This document shows, piece by piece, positions 1 to 8,355 of a stretch of 64,000 nt of DNA. A program made the translations under genes and the position numbers. The DNA is from Achromobacter sp. MFA1 R4 (GTDB taxonomy: Bacteria > Pseudomonadota > Gammaproteobacteria > Burkholderiales > Burkholderiaceae_B), in contig NZ_LT707065.1 of assembly GCF_900156745.1 (NCBI RefSeq), positions 372,001-436,000 on the forward strand, given 5' to 3'. Below the pieces are notes generated by a model. That model saw only the letters and a list, made by a program, of their open reading frames with translations, did no database searches and had not been told where the DNA came from. Every line of letters starts with the position of its first letter. Within the stretch, counting starts at the first letter, position 1.

Positions 1-405
1 CAGCGCATTCCAAAGATCAGTTTCGGCGGCAGACTGGCTGATGGCGTAGTGGGACTGGCTGGAGGGGTATTAGGCGGGTTCGGCGGTTTCACCGGCGTAA
101 TTCCCACGTTGTGGTGCGTCCTGCGCGGCTTCCCGAGAGAAGAGCAGCGTGCAATCATCCAGAACTTCAACCTGGCGATGCTCATCGTCATCATGGGGAC
201 CTACAGCGCGGCCGGCCTGGTCACCAAGGCCACGCTGCCATTATTCGCGATCGTTGCCCCCGCCATGCTGATTCCCACGTTCCTCGGCACACGGATGTAC
301 AAAGGAATATCCGACCTGCGGTTCAGGCAGATCGTCCTTGGCTTGCTGACAGCGTCGGGCTTGATGATGCTGACGTCGGGCCTGTGGGCGTTCGCAAATG
401 CATGA
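1..405 (+). CDS. TauE/SafE-family membrane permease, C-terminal part
   Basis: The frame is open from the first base, so the gene begins left of the window; 134 residues are visible. They are very hydrophobic, with Gly-rich membrane turns (GGVLGGFGGFTG) and at least three membrane segments. This fits the last third of the TauE/SafE family, inner-membrane carriers usually linked to export of sulfite or other small organosulfur anions. The substrate cannot be told from this part. The family name rests on the Gly-rich repeat and the overall pattern. Confidence 0.7.
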   Translation, partial: QRIPKISFGGRLADGVVGLAGGVLGGFGGFTGVIPTLWCVLRGFPREEQRAIIQNFNLAMLIVIMGTYSAAGLVTKATLPLFAIVAPAMLIPTFLGTRMYKGISDLRFRQIVLGLLTASGLMMLTSGLWAFANA

Positions 406-451
406 CCCCCACATGACCCGAAGCCTCGTCAAGCCGGCGTGACGTAATCGT

Positions 452-1342
452 TTAGAACTTCAGGATTTCACCATCTTCCGGAATCCGCACGCGATCCTGG
501 ATGCCGTGCTGCTGCACATGGTCCTTCAGTTCTTTGCGGCTTAGCGTCATATGATTGATCGCGTCCATATGCGTTGCCACGATGATCGCGTTCGGCATAG
601 CTTGATAGGCGTGCAGCACATCGTCCTTACCCATGATGATGGAACCCGTGTAGCCAACCACGCGAGCATCGCCCGTGTTCATCACAATTACATCGGGCTT
701 GAACGTCGCCAGGGCCTGGTCGACATCATTACGCCACACCGTATCCCCCACGACATAAACCGTTTTCTCGCCGGGTGCCTGGAAGACGATGCCCATTGCT
801 TCGCCCAGCATCGTAGCCAATGGCTTGACCGCGTACATTTCATCCGTGCCATGCTGGCCGCCGACCTTGGTCAGTTGCACGCCCTTGAACGCGGTTCCAG
901 CCTCCAGAATCCGGACATTGGTATAGCCCTGGCCGCGTATCAGTTTGGCGTCGGCCTCATCCTGCACGAACAAGGGAATGTATTTCGGAATGAACGAATG
1001 GGCGCCGCCGTCCCAATGGTCAAGGTGGGTATGGCTCACGATCACCGCATCCACCCCCTTCAAGACGTCTTCCGCCGGCAGGGGTAATTCAACGAGCGGG
1101 TTGCGCAATTCGCTGTGGAAGGTTCCTTCAAACCCGGGATACTCGCCCTTCTTTGCCAGAAAAGGGTCCACCAGGAAGGTCTTTCCCGCATAGTTGATCT
1201 TTGCGGTGGCGTTGCGGATTTGTTGTATCTGCACAGTCGGCTTGTTGATTGTTGTATCGGCATTTGCGGCCGCATGGACCGTGACGTTTGCCGCGCCCAG
1301 GGCGAAAGAAAGGGCCAGGCCGAAGGCCTTGAGTCGTTGCAT
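452..1342 (-). CDS. Secreted metallo-beta-lactamase-fold hydrolase
   Basis: A protein of 296 residues with a signal peptide (hydrophobic residues about 7-27, ending in an Ala-rich cleavage region). The metal-binding HTHLDH signature is at about 104-109. A later GDTVW segment and a His near the C-terminus (THMDAINH) supply further metal ligands typical of the UlaG/RomA-like branch of the fold. The ATG at 1342 puts the signal peptide at the N-terminus; an ATG 12 bases upstream is the alternative. It is divergent from the AraC-type gene at 1462, with about 120 bases between them, so that regulator may control it. The substrate is unknown. Confidence 0.8.
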   Translation of the reverse strand: MQRLKAFGLALSFALGAANVTVHAAANADTTINKPTVQIQQIRNATAKINYAGKTFLVDPFLAKKGEYPGFEGTFHSELRNPLVELPLPAEDVLKGVDAVIVSHTHLDHWDGGAHSFIPKYIPLFVQDEADAKLIRGQGYTNVRILEAGTAFKGVQLTKVGGQHGTDEMYAVKPLATMLGEAMGIVFQAPGEKTVYVVGDTVWRNDVDQALATFKPDVIVMNTGDARVVGYTGSIIMGKDDVLHAYQAMPNAIIVATHMDAINHMTLSRKELKDHVQQHGIQDRVRIPEDGEILKF

Positions 1343-1461
1343 GTGTTGCTCCATAGCAATATGAGTCGGTAGCAACAGTGTGGCTGGCGAGACCCTTTTG
1401 CAATATTGACCCGAATGCCAATTAGCGATAATTTTGGGCCAACCCCGGGATTTATTCAGCC

Positions 1462-2436
1462 ATGAACACAAAACTGCCAATCGTCGCCCTGGTCGCCTAT
1501 CCAAGCTTCAGCCCGTTCCACTTCTCCGTGCCGTACATGGTTTTTGGCTCGGAACTGCCTGAGGGCCGCTTGTTCGACCTGAAGATCGTGTCATCCGACG
1601 CGCAGCCGCTGGCAGCCGAACGTGCGCTGAGCGTGCAGCCCGACGGTGGCCTGGACTTGGTGGAAACGGCGGACATCGTGGTCGTGCCCGGCTGGCACGA
1701 TCTGGACGTGCGCCCCGACGAGCACTTGATGCAGGCGCTTGTTCGAGCGCATACGCGAGGGGCTCGTGTGGTTGGGCTTTGCTACGGGGCTTACGTGCTT
1801 GCCTATGCGGGCCTGCTCGACGGCAAGGGCGCCTCGACACACTGGATGGCCGAAAAAGACTTCTGTGTGCGTTTCCCGCGCGTAAGGCTCGACATGAACG
1901 CACTGTATGTCGACGAGGACCGATTGATTACCTCGGCCGGCACGGGCGCGGGGCTGGACTGTTGTCTGTATATCGTGCGCGCCTACTACGGGCCGAAGAT
2001 CGCCAACAAGGTTGCGCGAACCATGGTCATACCGCCACATCGCGAGGGCGGGCAGGCCCAGTTCATCGAACACCCAATGGCGGAATCCACGCAGGATTCT
2101 CAAGTCAATCGGCTGCTTGATTACCTGCGGGAAAATCTGAGAGAGCAGCACAGCATCGATGACCTGGCGGCAAGAGCAGCGACGAGTCGCCGGACGTTCA
2201 CCCGTCGTTTTCATAAAGCAACGGGCATGACGGTCGTTGACTGGCTCATCAATGAGCGCTTGCAACGAACGCGCGAGCTTTTGGAAACAACGTCTATGCC
2301 GATCGAGAAAATTTCGGAACTGGCGGGTTTTCAAACACCATTGTCTATGCGGCAGCACTTCAAAAGGCGCTTCCAAGTGAGCCCGAAGGAGTGGCGTAAG
2401 TCCTTCGGACAGAATGCGTTAACCGAATCGAAATGA
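1462..2436 (+). CDS. GlxA-family transcriptional regulator (DJ-1/PfpI domain plus AraC HTH)
   Basis: A protein of 324 residues with two domains. Residues about 5-175 form a DJ-1/PfpI-like glutamine-amidotransferase fold with the nucleophile-elbow Cys at about 107 (GLCYGAY). Residues about 215-315 form an AraC-type double helix-turn-helix (DDLAARAATSRRTFTRRF and the second helix around EKISELAGF). Members of this family sense small molecules and activate neighbouring genes. Its divergent neighbour is the metallo-beta-lactamase-fold gene. The family call is firm; the ligand is unknown. An IS1182-type element lies about 120 bases downstream of the stop. Confidence 0.88.
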   Translation: MNTKLPIVALVAYPSFSPFHFSVPYMVFGSELPEGRLFDLKIVSSDAQPLAAERALSVQPDGGLDLVETADIVVVPGWHDLDVRPDEHLMQALVRAHTRGARVVGLCYGAYVLAYAGLLDGKGASTHWMAEKDFCVRFPRVRLDMNALYVDEDRLITSAGTGAGLDCCLYIVRAYYGPKIANKVARTMVIPPHREGGQAQFIEHPMAESTQDSQVNRLLDYLRENLREQHSIDDLAARAATSRRTFTRRFHKATGMTVVDWLINERLQRTRELLETTSMPIEKISELAGFQTPLSMRQHFKRRFQVSPKEWRKSFGQNALTESK

Positions 2437-2555
2437 CTGAGCCGCTCCGCTCGCACGATCGCCTCGCTGATTGCGGCGACAGCAATGACCCCGTTTGATT
2501 GTTGACCGTCGCTGGAATCTTTGCCTTGGAGAGAGGCAAATGACTGCTTCGGGTC

Positions 2556-4239
2556 GAGGCTGTGTGGAAACGCTTTTCGTCCTGCCAGCTACAGCGCAAT
2601 AGCCTGGTCCGCATCACCTTGGGCGGTCTTCACTTCGATTTTTTGAAGCGGGGCTCACTTAAGGCCGTTTGGGCGACCCGGATAGGGCCTGAGGTGCGTT
2701 ATGGGTCACATGAAGGGCTCAGCCGCCCATCGCCAGCACCGCTTTCATGGTCTGCTGGTAGCCCAGGATTTGCATGACCCGCTTGAGGTTATAGGCCAGT
2801 ACATTCAAGCTCATTTCCGTGCTCACATTGCCCAGGCGACGAGTCAGGAAGTGCGTATAGCCCATCCAGTGCTTGAACGTGCCGAACACATGTTCCACCG
2901 TGCGCCGCCGCACCTTCATCGCATCTGGCATTCGGTCTAGACGGCGCTGCGCCGCCTCAAGCACGGCCTCATGCTCCCATCGACTGATGCGCCGATACGC
3001 GCTAGGTGTGCATCGCTCCTTCATCGCGCATTGTGGGCAGGCACTACTCCAGTAGCGCCGCAATTGAAGACCATTCTCCTCCCGCGTAAACCGGTGGATG
3101 GCGCGCTGGCCCGCAGGGCACTGGTACTCATCGTCCTTCGCGATGTAAATGAAGTCCGAACGATCGAAGCGGCCTTCGGCCTTGGCATTGGAAGTCGTGG
3201 GTTTGGGCAAGATCGCATCAATACCTGTCTCTGCACATGCCATGATCTGAGGCGCGCTGTAGTAGCCGCGATCGGCAATCGCACGCAGCCGCTTCTTGCC
3301 CATCGCCTCCCGCGCGGCTTGTGTCATCGATGCCAATGAGTCCCTGTCGTGTCCTCGGTTCGTCACTTCGTGCGCGACGATCAGATGGTGCTTGGCTTCG
3401 ACAACCATCTGCACGTTGTAGCCGACCATCCCCGAGCCCCGGCCGCTGGTGGCCATTGAGCGGGCATCCGGGTCCGTCACCGACAGTTGAGCGTCTGGGC
3501 TGTCTTTGAGCCTCTCCTTGACGTCATCCAGCGTGCGCATTTGTTTGCGCAGACGTTCGATCTTGTCATTGAGCCGATTGGTCCTGGCCTCGATCTCGAC
3601 AGGTTGCGTTCGGTCTGCTGTGTCGAGCGCCGCCAGATAGCGGTGGATGCTCTCCTCAATCTGCTGCTGACGTTTGTCTATCTTGGCAGCCGTGAAGTTC
3701 TTGTCGCGCGTGTTGACTGCCTTGAACTTGCTTCCATCAACGGCAACCAGGGCTTGGCTGAATAGCTTGAGATCTCGGCATACGGCAACAAACCGCCGGC
3801 AAACGTTGCGAATGCCCGACCCATTGTCACGACGAAAATCCGCGATGGTCTTGAAGTCTGGCGCCAGACGGCCGACCAGCCACATCAGTTCGACGTTGCG
3901 TTGGCACTCTCGCTCGAGTCGACGACTGGACTGGACCCGGTTTAAGTAGCCGTAGATGTAGATCTTCAGCAGCACAGCCGGGTGATACGACGGGCGGCCG
4001 GTAGCTGCTGGCGCCGCCTTCTCAAATCCGAGCAATGCCAGGTTGAGCTCGTCGACGAATGCGTCGATTATGCGCACCGGGTTATCGTCGGCGATGAAGT
4101 CATCCAGGCATTCCGGGATCAACGCTACCTGCTGCCGGTCCTGACCTTCGATGAATCGGGGCATGTCGACTCCCGGGATCGAGATACCAAACTCTATCTA
4201 GATCACCGTAGCGGCGTCAAAGAGTTTTCACACAGCCTC
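2556..4239 (-). mobile_element. IS1182-family insertion sequence, complete, with target duplication
   Basis: The element is 1,684 bp with inverted ends GAGGCTGTGTGGAAACGC (from 2556 inward) and GAGGCTGTGTGAAAACTC (from 4239 inward), which differ at two positions. Each end is flanked by the same 4 bases, GGTC (2552-2555 and 4240-4243), a target-site duplication. The single transposase gene fills most of the element. Both ends and an intact transposase are present, so it may still be active. Confidence 0.88.
2719..4164 (-). CDS. IS1182-family transposase
   Basis: A 481-residue intact transposase. The N-terminal region (ADDNPVRIIDAFVDELNL, then GRPSYHPAVLLKIYIYGYLN) is the typical start of the IS1182/DUF772 transposase group. 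A central region carries VDGSKFKAVNT, which provides a DDE-type Asp. A zinc-finger-like stretch (CPQCAMKERC) precedes the C-terminal RRRTVEHVFGTFKHWMG segment that supplies the catalytic Glu. It catalyses cut-and-paste movement of the surrounding element. No frameshift or internal stop is seen. Confidence 0.93.
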   Translation of the reverse strand: MPRFIEGQDRQQVALIPECLDDFIADDNPVRIIDAFVDELNLALLGFEKAAPAATGRPSYHPAVLLKIYIYGYLNRVQSSRRLERECQRNVELMWLVGRLAPDFKTIADFRRDNGSGIRNVCRRFVAVCRDLKLFSQALVAVDGSKFKAVNTRDKNFTAAKIDKRQQQIEESIHRYLAALDTADRTQPVEIEARTNRLNDKIERLRKQMRTLDDVKERLKDSPDAQLSVTDPDARSMATSGRGSGMVGYNVQMVVEAKHHLIVAHEVTNRGHDRDSLASMTQAAREAMGKKRLRAIADRGYYSAPQIMACAETGIDAILPKPTTSNAKAEGRFDRSDFIYIAKDDEYQCPAGQRAIHRFTREENGLQLRRYWSSACPQCAMKERCTPSAYRRISRWEHEAVLEAAQRRLDRMPDAMKVRRRTVEHVFGTFKHWMGYTHFLTRRLGNVSTEMSLNVLAYNLKRVMQILGYQQTMKAVLAMGG

Positions 4240-4309
4240 GGTCGAAAGCTGCCGGATCGCACCGATGGCCGCCCTTGCGGATTCGAACGCGCGGCCCCGC
4301 CGTGCGTCC

Positions 4310-4343
4310 AAAGCAATGGCCGCCTAGGGCGGCCTTTTGCTTT
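4310..4343 (+). terminator. Strong intrinsic terminator hairpin
   Basis: The extended inverted repeat AAAGCAA-n-GGCCGCC-TAG-GGCGGCC-TTTTGCTTT forms a GC-rich stem with a 3-base loop, followed by a T-run on the plus strand. The symmetrical A and T flanks would let it work in both directions. No gene is visible between it and the IS end at 4239, so it may have served a gene lost or displaced at the IS insertion. The region 4344-4547 shows no other feature. Confidence 0.6.
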
Positions 4344-4547
4344 GGCGGATGTTGCAGGGTCAGTGAACGTCGGCAGCCCCTCATCGCCAACCACGAAAGA
4401 CCGCTCCCCAGCAACGAACGAAATCTTACATGACCGATGCCACAAGGGTGCCCTGGCATCAAAGCTGTCGTATTGCGGCGGCAATGAGTTTCGCCACTTG
4501 TCCATTCACCTGGCCCGCCGGCTGGTGCCGGGAAGTCAGGGGGCTGG

Positions 4548-5570
4548 CTACTTCGCCAGCGTCCCCATCGCCTGCCGGACAAACGCCAGCGTCGCGTCGT
4601 CCGCCCATGTGCCAGCGGTCAAGTCAGGCTCTGTCATCAGTGCCTGCCGGAACTTGGCGTGGGTGGCCGGGTTCTTGCCCGCATACGAACTGAACAGTTC
4701 CAACCACTGCCGCGCCAGCGCCCGACCGGTTTCCGAGTCGGGCGCCGCGCCCGCATCAATAGCGTTCCGGACCTCTGCGATTAACGGTGGCCACTCCGAG
4801 ATCCTGTCGCAGTAATGCTCGCGCATGAACCGTGCTTCGTCCGGCGTCAGATATTTTTCGTAGATAAGCAGCTTGCTTTCCGAGAAGGCGCGCAGCACAT
4901 AATCGCGCATGGCTTTGGAAATGCCGACGTGCGTCTGCATGTCGGGCTCCTGCTCGTGCATTTGGTTCAGCTTCACCAACAAGCGCGGATCGCCGTTGGT
5001 ATCGCGCAGCAGCAGTTCCATCCAGCGATGGGCAAGTTGGCGCGGTTTAGCCTCCTCGGGCGCCACGCCCTGCTCCATTAGCTGCTCCACTTCGTGGACC
5101 AACTCAAGCCAGTCCGGGTCGCCGTCCGGTCCACGGGTGTACAGGGGCAAACGCGCCAGTTCTTCTCGCGAAAAATATTTATCGTACATAGTCATCATCT
5201 CCAAAGCTTTCAGCCAATCGGCCAGCTCAGGCTCCGTGCCGTCCGCCAGTTGCTCGTGCAGTTGCGCCAAGCGTTCGCGCAGGTGCGCGGCCTGCTGCAT
5301 CTGGCGGTCCAGCATGGCAAGCTGCCGGGAGATCACGTCCGCCAAGCGCGCGCCGGGCTGGTCCAGGTAAGCGCCAATTTCCGCCAACGCCAATCCGAAA
5401 CGACTCAATGCCTGGATCTGATGCAGACGGGCAATCTCGTCGCGACCGTACAGGCGATAGCCGTTTTCGGCGCGCGCTGAAGGCGTCAACAAACCAATCG
5501 CGTGGTAGTGGTGAAGCGTGCGGACGGTCAGCCCGGTACGCTTTGCCAGTTCTCCTACGGTCAGTTGCAT
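4548..5570 (-). CDS. MerR-family regulator with TipAS-like effector domain
   Basis: A protein of 340 residues. Residues 1-70 are a MerR winged helix (VGELAKRTGLTVRTLHHYHA, then GLLTPSARAENGYRLYG), followed by the dimerisation coiled coil to about 110. The rest is a long all-helical region resembling the TipAS drug- or ligand-binding domain (YFSREELARL and the W-rich C-terminal half). The ATG at 5570 is chosen because AGGAGG lies just upstream and the HTH begins at once. It probably autoregulates through the dyad at 5609-5621. Cognate target genes are not obvious nearby. Confidence 0.85.
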   Translation of the reverse strand: MQLTVGELAKRTGLTVRTLHHYHAIGLLTPSARAENGYRLYGRDEIARLHQIQALSRFGLALAEIGAYLDQPGARLADVISRQLAMLDRQMQQAAHLRERLAQLHEQLADGTEPELADWLKALEMMTMYDKYFSREELARLPLYTRGPDGDPDWLELVHEVEQLMEQGVAPEEAKPRQLAHRWMELLLRDTNGDPRLLVKLNQMHEQEPDMQTHVGISKAMRDYVLRAFSESKLLIYEKYLTPDEARFMREHYCDRISEWPPLIAEVRNAIDAGAAPDSETGRALARQWLELFSSYAGKNPATHAKFRQALMTEPDLTAGTWADDATLAFVRQAMGTLAK

Positions 5571-5608
5571 GTTTCCTCCTTCGAATACGCAGGCCAAACT
5601 TTGGGCCA

Positions 5609-5628
5609 TCACGTTACGTGAGGGTCAA
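5609..5628 (-). promoter_or_regulatory. MerR-type operator with -35 element upstream of the TipAS-type regulator
   Basis: Read on the minus strand, TTGACC (5623-5628) is followed by the dyad TCACGTAACGTGA (5609-5621). MerR-family regulators commonly bind a dyad lying between an overspaced -35 and -10. A good -10 at 19-20 bp is not evident, so this is an operator-like site of moderate support. Confidence 0.5.
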
Positions 5629-5829
5629 GCGGTGCTGCAAGTCCTGTGGGCATTGGATGTCGGCCGCCGCAGCAGGCCGGAGGTGGCACACGTAGGTCGA
5701 CCACGGAACGGAACCGGGCGATGTCACGGCCGCCCGACCGTTTCGGGCCGCCATCGGCCGATCATCAAGGGCGGTCCGCGGCCAGGAGCCGTCAATCGTT
5801 CACTGGCATTTTGTTTCCCTCATACTATG

Positions 5830-6738
5830 TTAGGCGGCGCAAAAAAATGCCTCGACTCGCCATCACACGAACAGCACTGATACCACTCTTTGCCAAATCT
5901 GGAAACGTATGCGCATTCCCAGGATGCACTCATGAGCTAGTGACAGCAAGGAATCTTTTTGTTGGTCAGATTTGCCACATTGAAGCAGCGAATCCAGGCG
6001 GCCAAAGATACAACATCAACTCAACAGACGAAGAACGCAGATCTGCCAAAAACCTGATGTTGTTATGCTATCGGCACCACAAGGAAACAGACGATGTCGC
6101 GGCATTCGAAGCAAACGCACTTCGCTCGATGAAGCATCAGCACGAGAGCGAGTATGGGCAAAAGCCCTTCAAGGTCAACGAAGCCTTTCTTCATAGACTG
6201 GAATCCGAGATGCAGACCTACTGGAGTGGCCTACAAGATGCCAACGAAAGACTTCACGTCGCCCCGGAATTCGCTGTAAAGCTGAGTATAGGAACGAGCG
6301 CTGTAGATCAATTCGCGGAAGCAAAGAAGGCCGTGAGTCGGCTCTCTGAAATACTGAGTAGTTTTGCTGAGGCAGATTCACTGCTAAACGAAGAAATAAA
6401 ATCACACTTCTTCGCTCTCGGCTATGATCTCACCGCATACGACAACGTGCCTTACTACAGGAACCCGTTCTTTAAACGGAACTGGGAGATGCACGCCCTG
6501 GCAGCGAACAACACACTTACTGACTTAGTTGTTGTTCTCAAACAGGCGGAGGTCAGGTTCCTAGAGGAGTACGTGAAAACGCATTCAAACGAAGCCGAGG
6601 CAATTGCACGCCTCGAAACTGCAAAAGAAGAGTTGCATGAGATGGCAGTTTCAACAGGGTATGCCGATTGATCTGCCTAACAACTTCCATCGAGAGGACG
6701 TTGCCCAATAAGCTGGTCAGCGCCTCTCATGTCAAACG
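5830..6738 (+). mobile_element. Probable single integron-type gene cassette carrying the HNH gene
   Basis: The left boundary is GTTAGGC (5829-5835), a perfect GTTRRRY core. The right part carries GCCTAAC (6675-6681), a perfect RYYYAAC core exactly complementary to the left boundary, and ends at AACGTTAGC (6736-6743). In integron cassettes the first bases of the cassette pair with the R'' box of its own attC, which is what is seen here. The cassette is about 909 bp with one co-oriented gene that starts 12 bases after the boundary core. No integron integrase or attI is recognised nearby, so this would be a solitary integrated cassette. Confidence 0.6.
5847..6671 (+). CDS. HNH-type endonuclease-like protein
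   Basis: A protein of 274 residues from the ATG at 5847, which lies 12 bases inside the cassette boundary. Residues 22-80 form an HNH/McrA-like module: C22 and C27, H44 (HIEAANPGG), N69 (KNLMLLC), C74 and H77/H78. This gives two zinc cysteine pairs and the H-N-H catalytic residues. The C-terminal 190 residues are helical and unrecognised. The gene is visibly richer in A and T than its neighbours, which suggests recent acquisition. Standalone HNH proteins of this kind occur in defence loci; a phage or plasmid defence role is inference only. Confidence 0.75.
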   Translation: MPRLAITRTALIPLFAKSGNVCAFPGCTHELVTARNLFVGQICHIEAANPGGQRYNINSTDEERRSAKNLMLLCYRHHKETDDVAAFEANALRSMKHQHESEYGQKPFKVNEAFLHRLESEMQTYWSGLQDANERLHVAPEFAVKLSIGTSAVDQFAEAKKAVSRLSEILSSFAEADSLLNEEIKSHFFALGYDLTAYDNVPYYRNPFFKRNWEMHALAANNTLTDLVVVLKQAEVRFLEEYVKTHSNEAEAIARLETAKEELHEMAVSTGYAD

Positions 6739-6743
6739 TTAGC
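6675..6743 (+). repeat. attC-like recombination site
   Basis: About 69 bp starting 3 bases after the HNH stop. Outer boxes GCCTAAC and GTTAGC face each other. Inner arms CATCGAGAGG and CCTCTCATG are complementary except for one extra C, matching the extrahelical-base design of attC sites. The central 19-24 bases form the loop. The right core, GTTAGCG, departs from strict GTTRRRY at the sixth base, as expected if its last bases derive from the neighbouring DNA. Confidence 0.6.
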
Positions 6744-6921
6744 GACTGCCTGTTCTGGGTCGGGTCTGGCCTCCGTCCTTAGCTGCAATCGGCCAAGAGT
6801 GGCTGTTGGCGGCGAACGAAAGCAAACGCTCAACACTGCGTTAACAGTCGACTGCCAGAGAGGCTGGTAGACGTCCTGTTGAGCAAACAGTTGGGATGGC
6901 GTCAATGAAAGGGTTAAGCCT

Positions 6922-7587
6922 TTACGGTAATGCCGCCAATGCTTTGTTGGCAAAATCTTCATATGCGCCCAAATACAAAAAAAAGTTTCGATTGCCTCTT
7001 TGTGCGGCTGTAGGGTAGTCTCTCAGGAATCGGCCGACACTCATTCCTTGGCGTTGTGCTGCGGGGATACCGTCGCCCTCCAAGAGTTTTACAAATTTAG
7101 TCTGCGCGGCACCGCCATCGTGCGCGATTCGATTTCTGACCGTATGCGCAGATACAAGGGCTTTATAGGTAGGATTTCCCAATTCGTTGACGAGGTTACC
7201 GAAGAAAGATTTTTCTCCGAAGAGGTTGTATCCTCGCTCTTTTAAACGTTGAGGACTGCCCCAGCCAAGCTTGTTGTTGAGTCCATTGTCAAGGTCACCC
7301 ATAACAAAAGTGCTTCGAGTTGCAGTGATCTGCAACTTTGCCCGAACCTCGACTTGAAACACGAACTTTGCATAATCTTCGAACTTGGCTGCTATCTCGA
7401 AGAAGATGAATTGCGCAACGTCCCGTGTATCCGGATTGCCAAGTTTTGTCGCGTTGACATGGGTGGTTCCGGTATATCCATGCCAGACAATTTTGGTGTA
7501 CAGATCTCTGGCACGGATTACGTTGGTTAAGAAGGCGCTGGTTTCTGTTGCCACTGCAGCTTTAGTTACTCTTGCAGGCGGTGCCAT
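6922..7587 (-). CDS. HEPN-like domain protein, candidate RNase or abortive-infection factor
   Basis: A 221-residue, largely helical protein. Residues 151-156 are RNRIAH within TVRNRIAHDGG, a good match to the Rx4-6H motif of HEPN ribonuclease domains, and upstream helices (FIFFEIAAKFEDYAKF) fit the same four-helix bundle. HEPN proteins are commonly toxins or effectors in abortive infection and toxin-antitoxin systems. No cognate nucleotidyltransferase antitoxin is visible. The gene converges with the HNH cassette and is also less GC-rich than the surrounding DNA. The motif is seen; the role is inferred. Confidence 0.55.
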   Translation of the reverse strand: MAPPARVTKAAVATETSAFLTNVIRARDLYTKIVWHGYTGTTHVNATKLGNPDTRDVAQFIFFEIAAKFEDYAKFVFQVEVRAKLQITATRSTFVMGDLDNGLNNKLGWGSPQRLKERGYNLFGEKSFFGNLVNELGNPTYKALVSAHTVRNRIAHDGGAAQTKFVKLLEGDGIPAAQRQGMSVGRFLRDYPTAAQRGNRNFFLYLGAYEDFANKALAALP

Positions 7588-8000
7588 TGTTCTCCTCGGT
7601 TTGGTCTAGTGATTTGGAGCAAGTATATCCCGCAAAGCCTGCTGGAGATGCTGGACACTGATTCCTCACTGGAAGTGACATGCAGCCTAGGATTGCAAGC
7701 GGAAGGATGTTTAAAACCAAGGTATAAAAATCTCGCGAAACCCGGCAAGAGTTAGCTAAGAAAATTATAGCTTGTCAGCAGGCGGCGACGGGGCTCTCCA
7801 ATGGCACGTTTCGGGCTGCAATCAAGCAGTTTTTGAATCAATGACCGATTGGGGGAATGGGGCCCAACGTCGGCTCAGGGTCGTCATCGGCCGAGCGATT
7901 TAACCAAGCTGTTGCAACGACCGGTTTCATCCACAGCCAATAACTGCCCTTCAAGACGGAACAGCTGGACCAACCTAGAATCTTGGTGCAAGTGCTATGA
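7588..8000. other. Intergenic stretch without a recognised gene
   Basis: About 410 bases between the HEPN-like gene and the padR operator. No reading frame here has recognisable content. It must hold the HEPN promoter at its left end. A GTTAGCT occurs near 7751, but no complementary second half of an attC was found. Confidence 0.5.
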
Positions 8001-8024
8001 TCGAATTTCGTTATCGAAACTCGA
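8001..8024 (+). promoter_or_regulatory. PadR operator, inverted repeat upstream of padR-chrA
   Basis: TCGAATTTCG (8001-8010), TTAT, CGAAACTCGA (8015-8024): the two 10-base arms are complementary at 9 of 10 positions. The repeat ends 1 base before the padR start codon, so bound repressor would block transcription or its earliest steps. Autoregulation by the PadR-type protein is the natural reading. Confidence 0.7.
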
Positions 8025-8025
8025 T

Positions 8026-8355
8026 ATGAAAGAGAACTCAACACCTCGCGCCATGGAGCACCACGATCTGCTATCGGGGCTGATCCGCCTGCACGTGCTG
8101 CACCACGCAGCCGCGCAGGAGATCTATGGGCAGTGGATGATTGACGAACTGGCCCACCACGGCTACCGACTTTCTCCCGGAACGCTGTACCCGATGCTTC
8201 ACAAGATGGAGCGCGACGGATACCTAGTTTCGCGCCAGGAGCGCGACGGACGCACCGTGCGAAAGCTCTACACGATCACGCCCAAGGGCAAGGAAGGCTT
8301 GGCGCTGGCCAAGGAACGCATCCGGGAGTTCACCGGGGAGGCAATGCACAAATGA
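8026..8355 (+). CDS. PadR-family transcriptional regulator
   Basis: A protein of 109 residues and a typical short PadR: winged helix (residues about 12-90) with the LSPGTLYPMLHKMERDGYL recognition-helix signature and a REFTGEAM tail. The ATG at 8026 is chosen because it directly follows the operator; an internal ATG at codon 10 is possible. The stop overlaps the chrA start by 4 bases (ATGA), so the two are translationally coupled. It is expected to repress chrA and respond to chromate or the oxidative state. Confidence 0.9.
   Translation: MKENSTPRAMEHHDLLSGLIRLHVLHHAAAQEIYGQWMIDELAHHGYRLSPGTLYPMLHKMERDGYLVSRQERDGRTVRKLYTITPKGKEGLALAKERIREFTGEAMHK

Noticed and set aside
551..1087. Plus-strand frame of 178 codons
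   Set aside because: It lies entirely inside the metallo-beta-lactamase-fold gene, which has a clear HTHLDH motif and signal peptide.
4267..4334. tRNA-like segment: GGCCGCC ... GGCGGCC 68 bases apart on the minus strand, with GTTCGAATCC between
   Set aside because: The outer arms belong to the terminator hairpin at 4310-4343; no D-arm, anticodon arm or paired T-stem can be drawn.
3982..4815. Plus-strand frame of 277 codons crossing the IS1182 end and the MerR gene
   Set aside because: It spans a mobile element boundary and covers parts of two recognised genes on the other strand.
4548..5570. The MerR-family gene as the missing cueR for the copper ATPase promoter
   Set aside because: It is 340 residues with a TipAS-type C-terminus and lacks the short Cys-x7-Cys metal loop of CueR.
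7751..7757. GTTAGCT as a second integron core, making the HEPN gene another cassette
   Set aside because: No facing RYYYAAC box and inner stem at attC distance, and the HEPN gene is in the opposite orientation.
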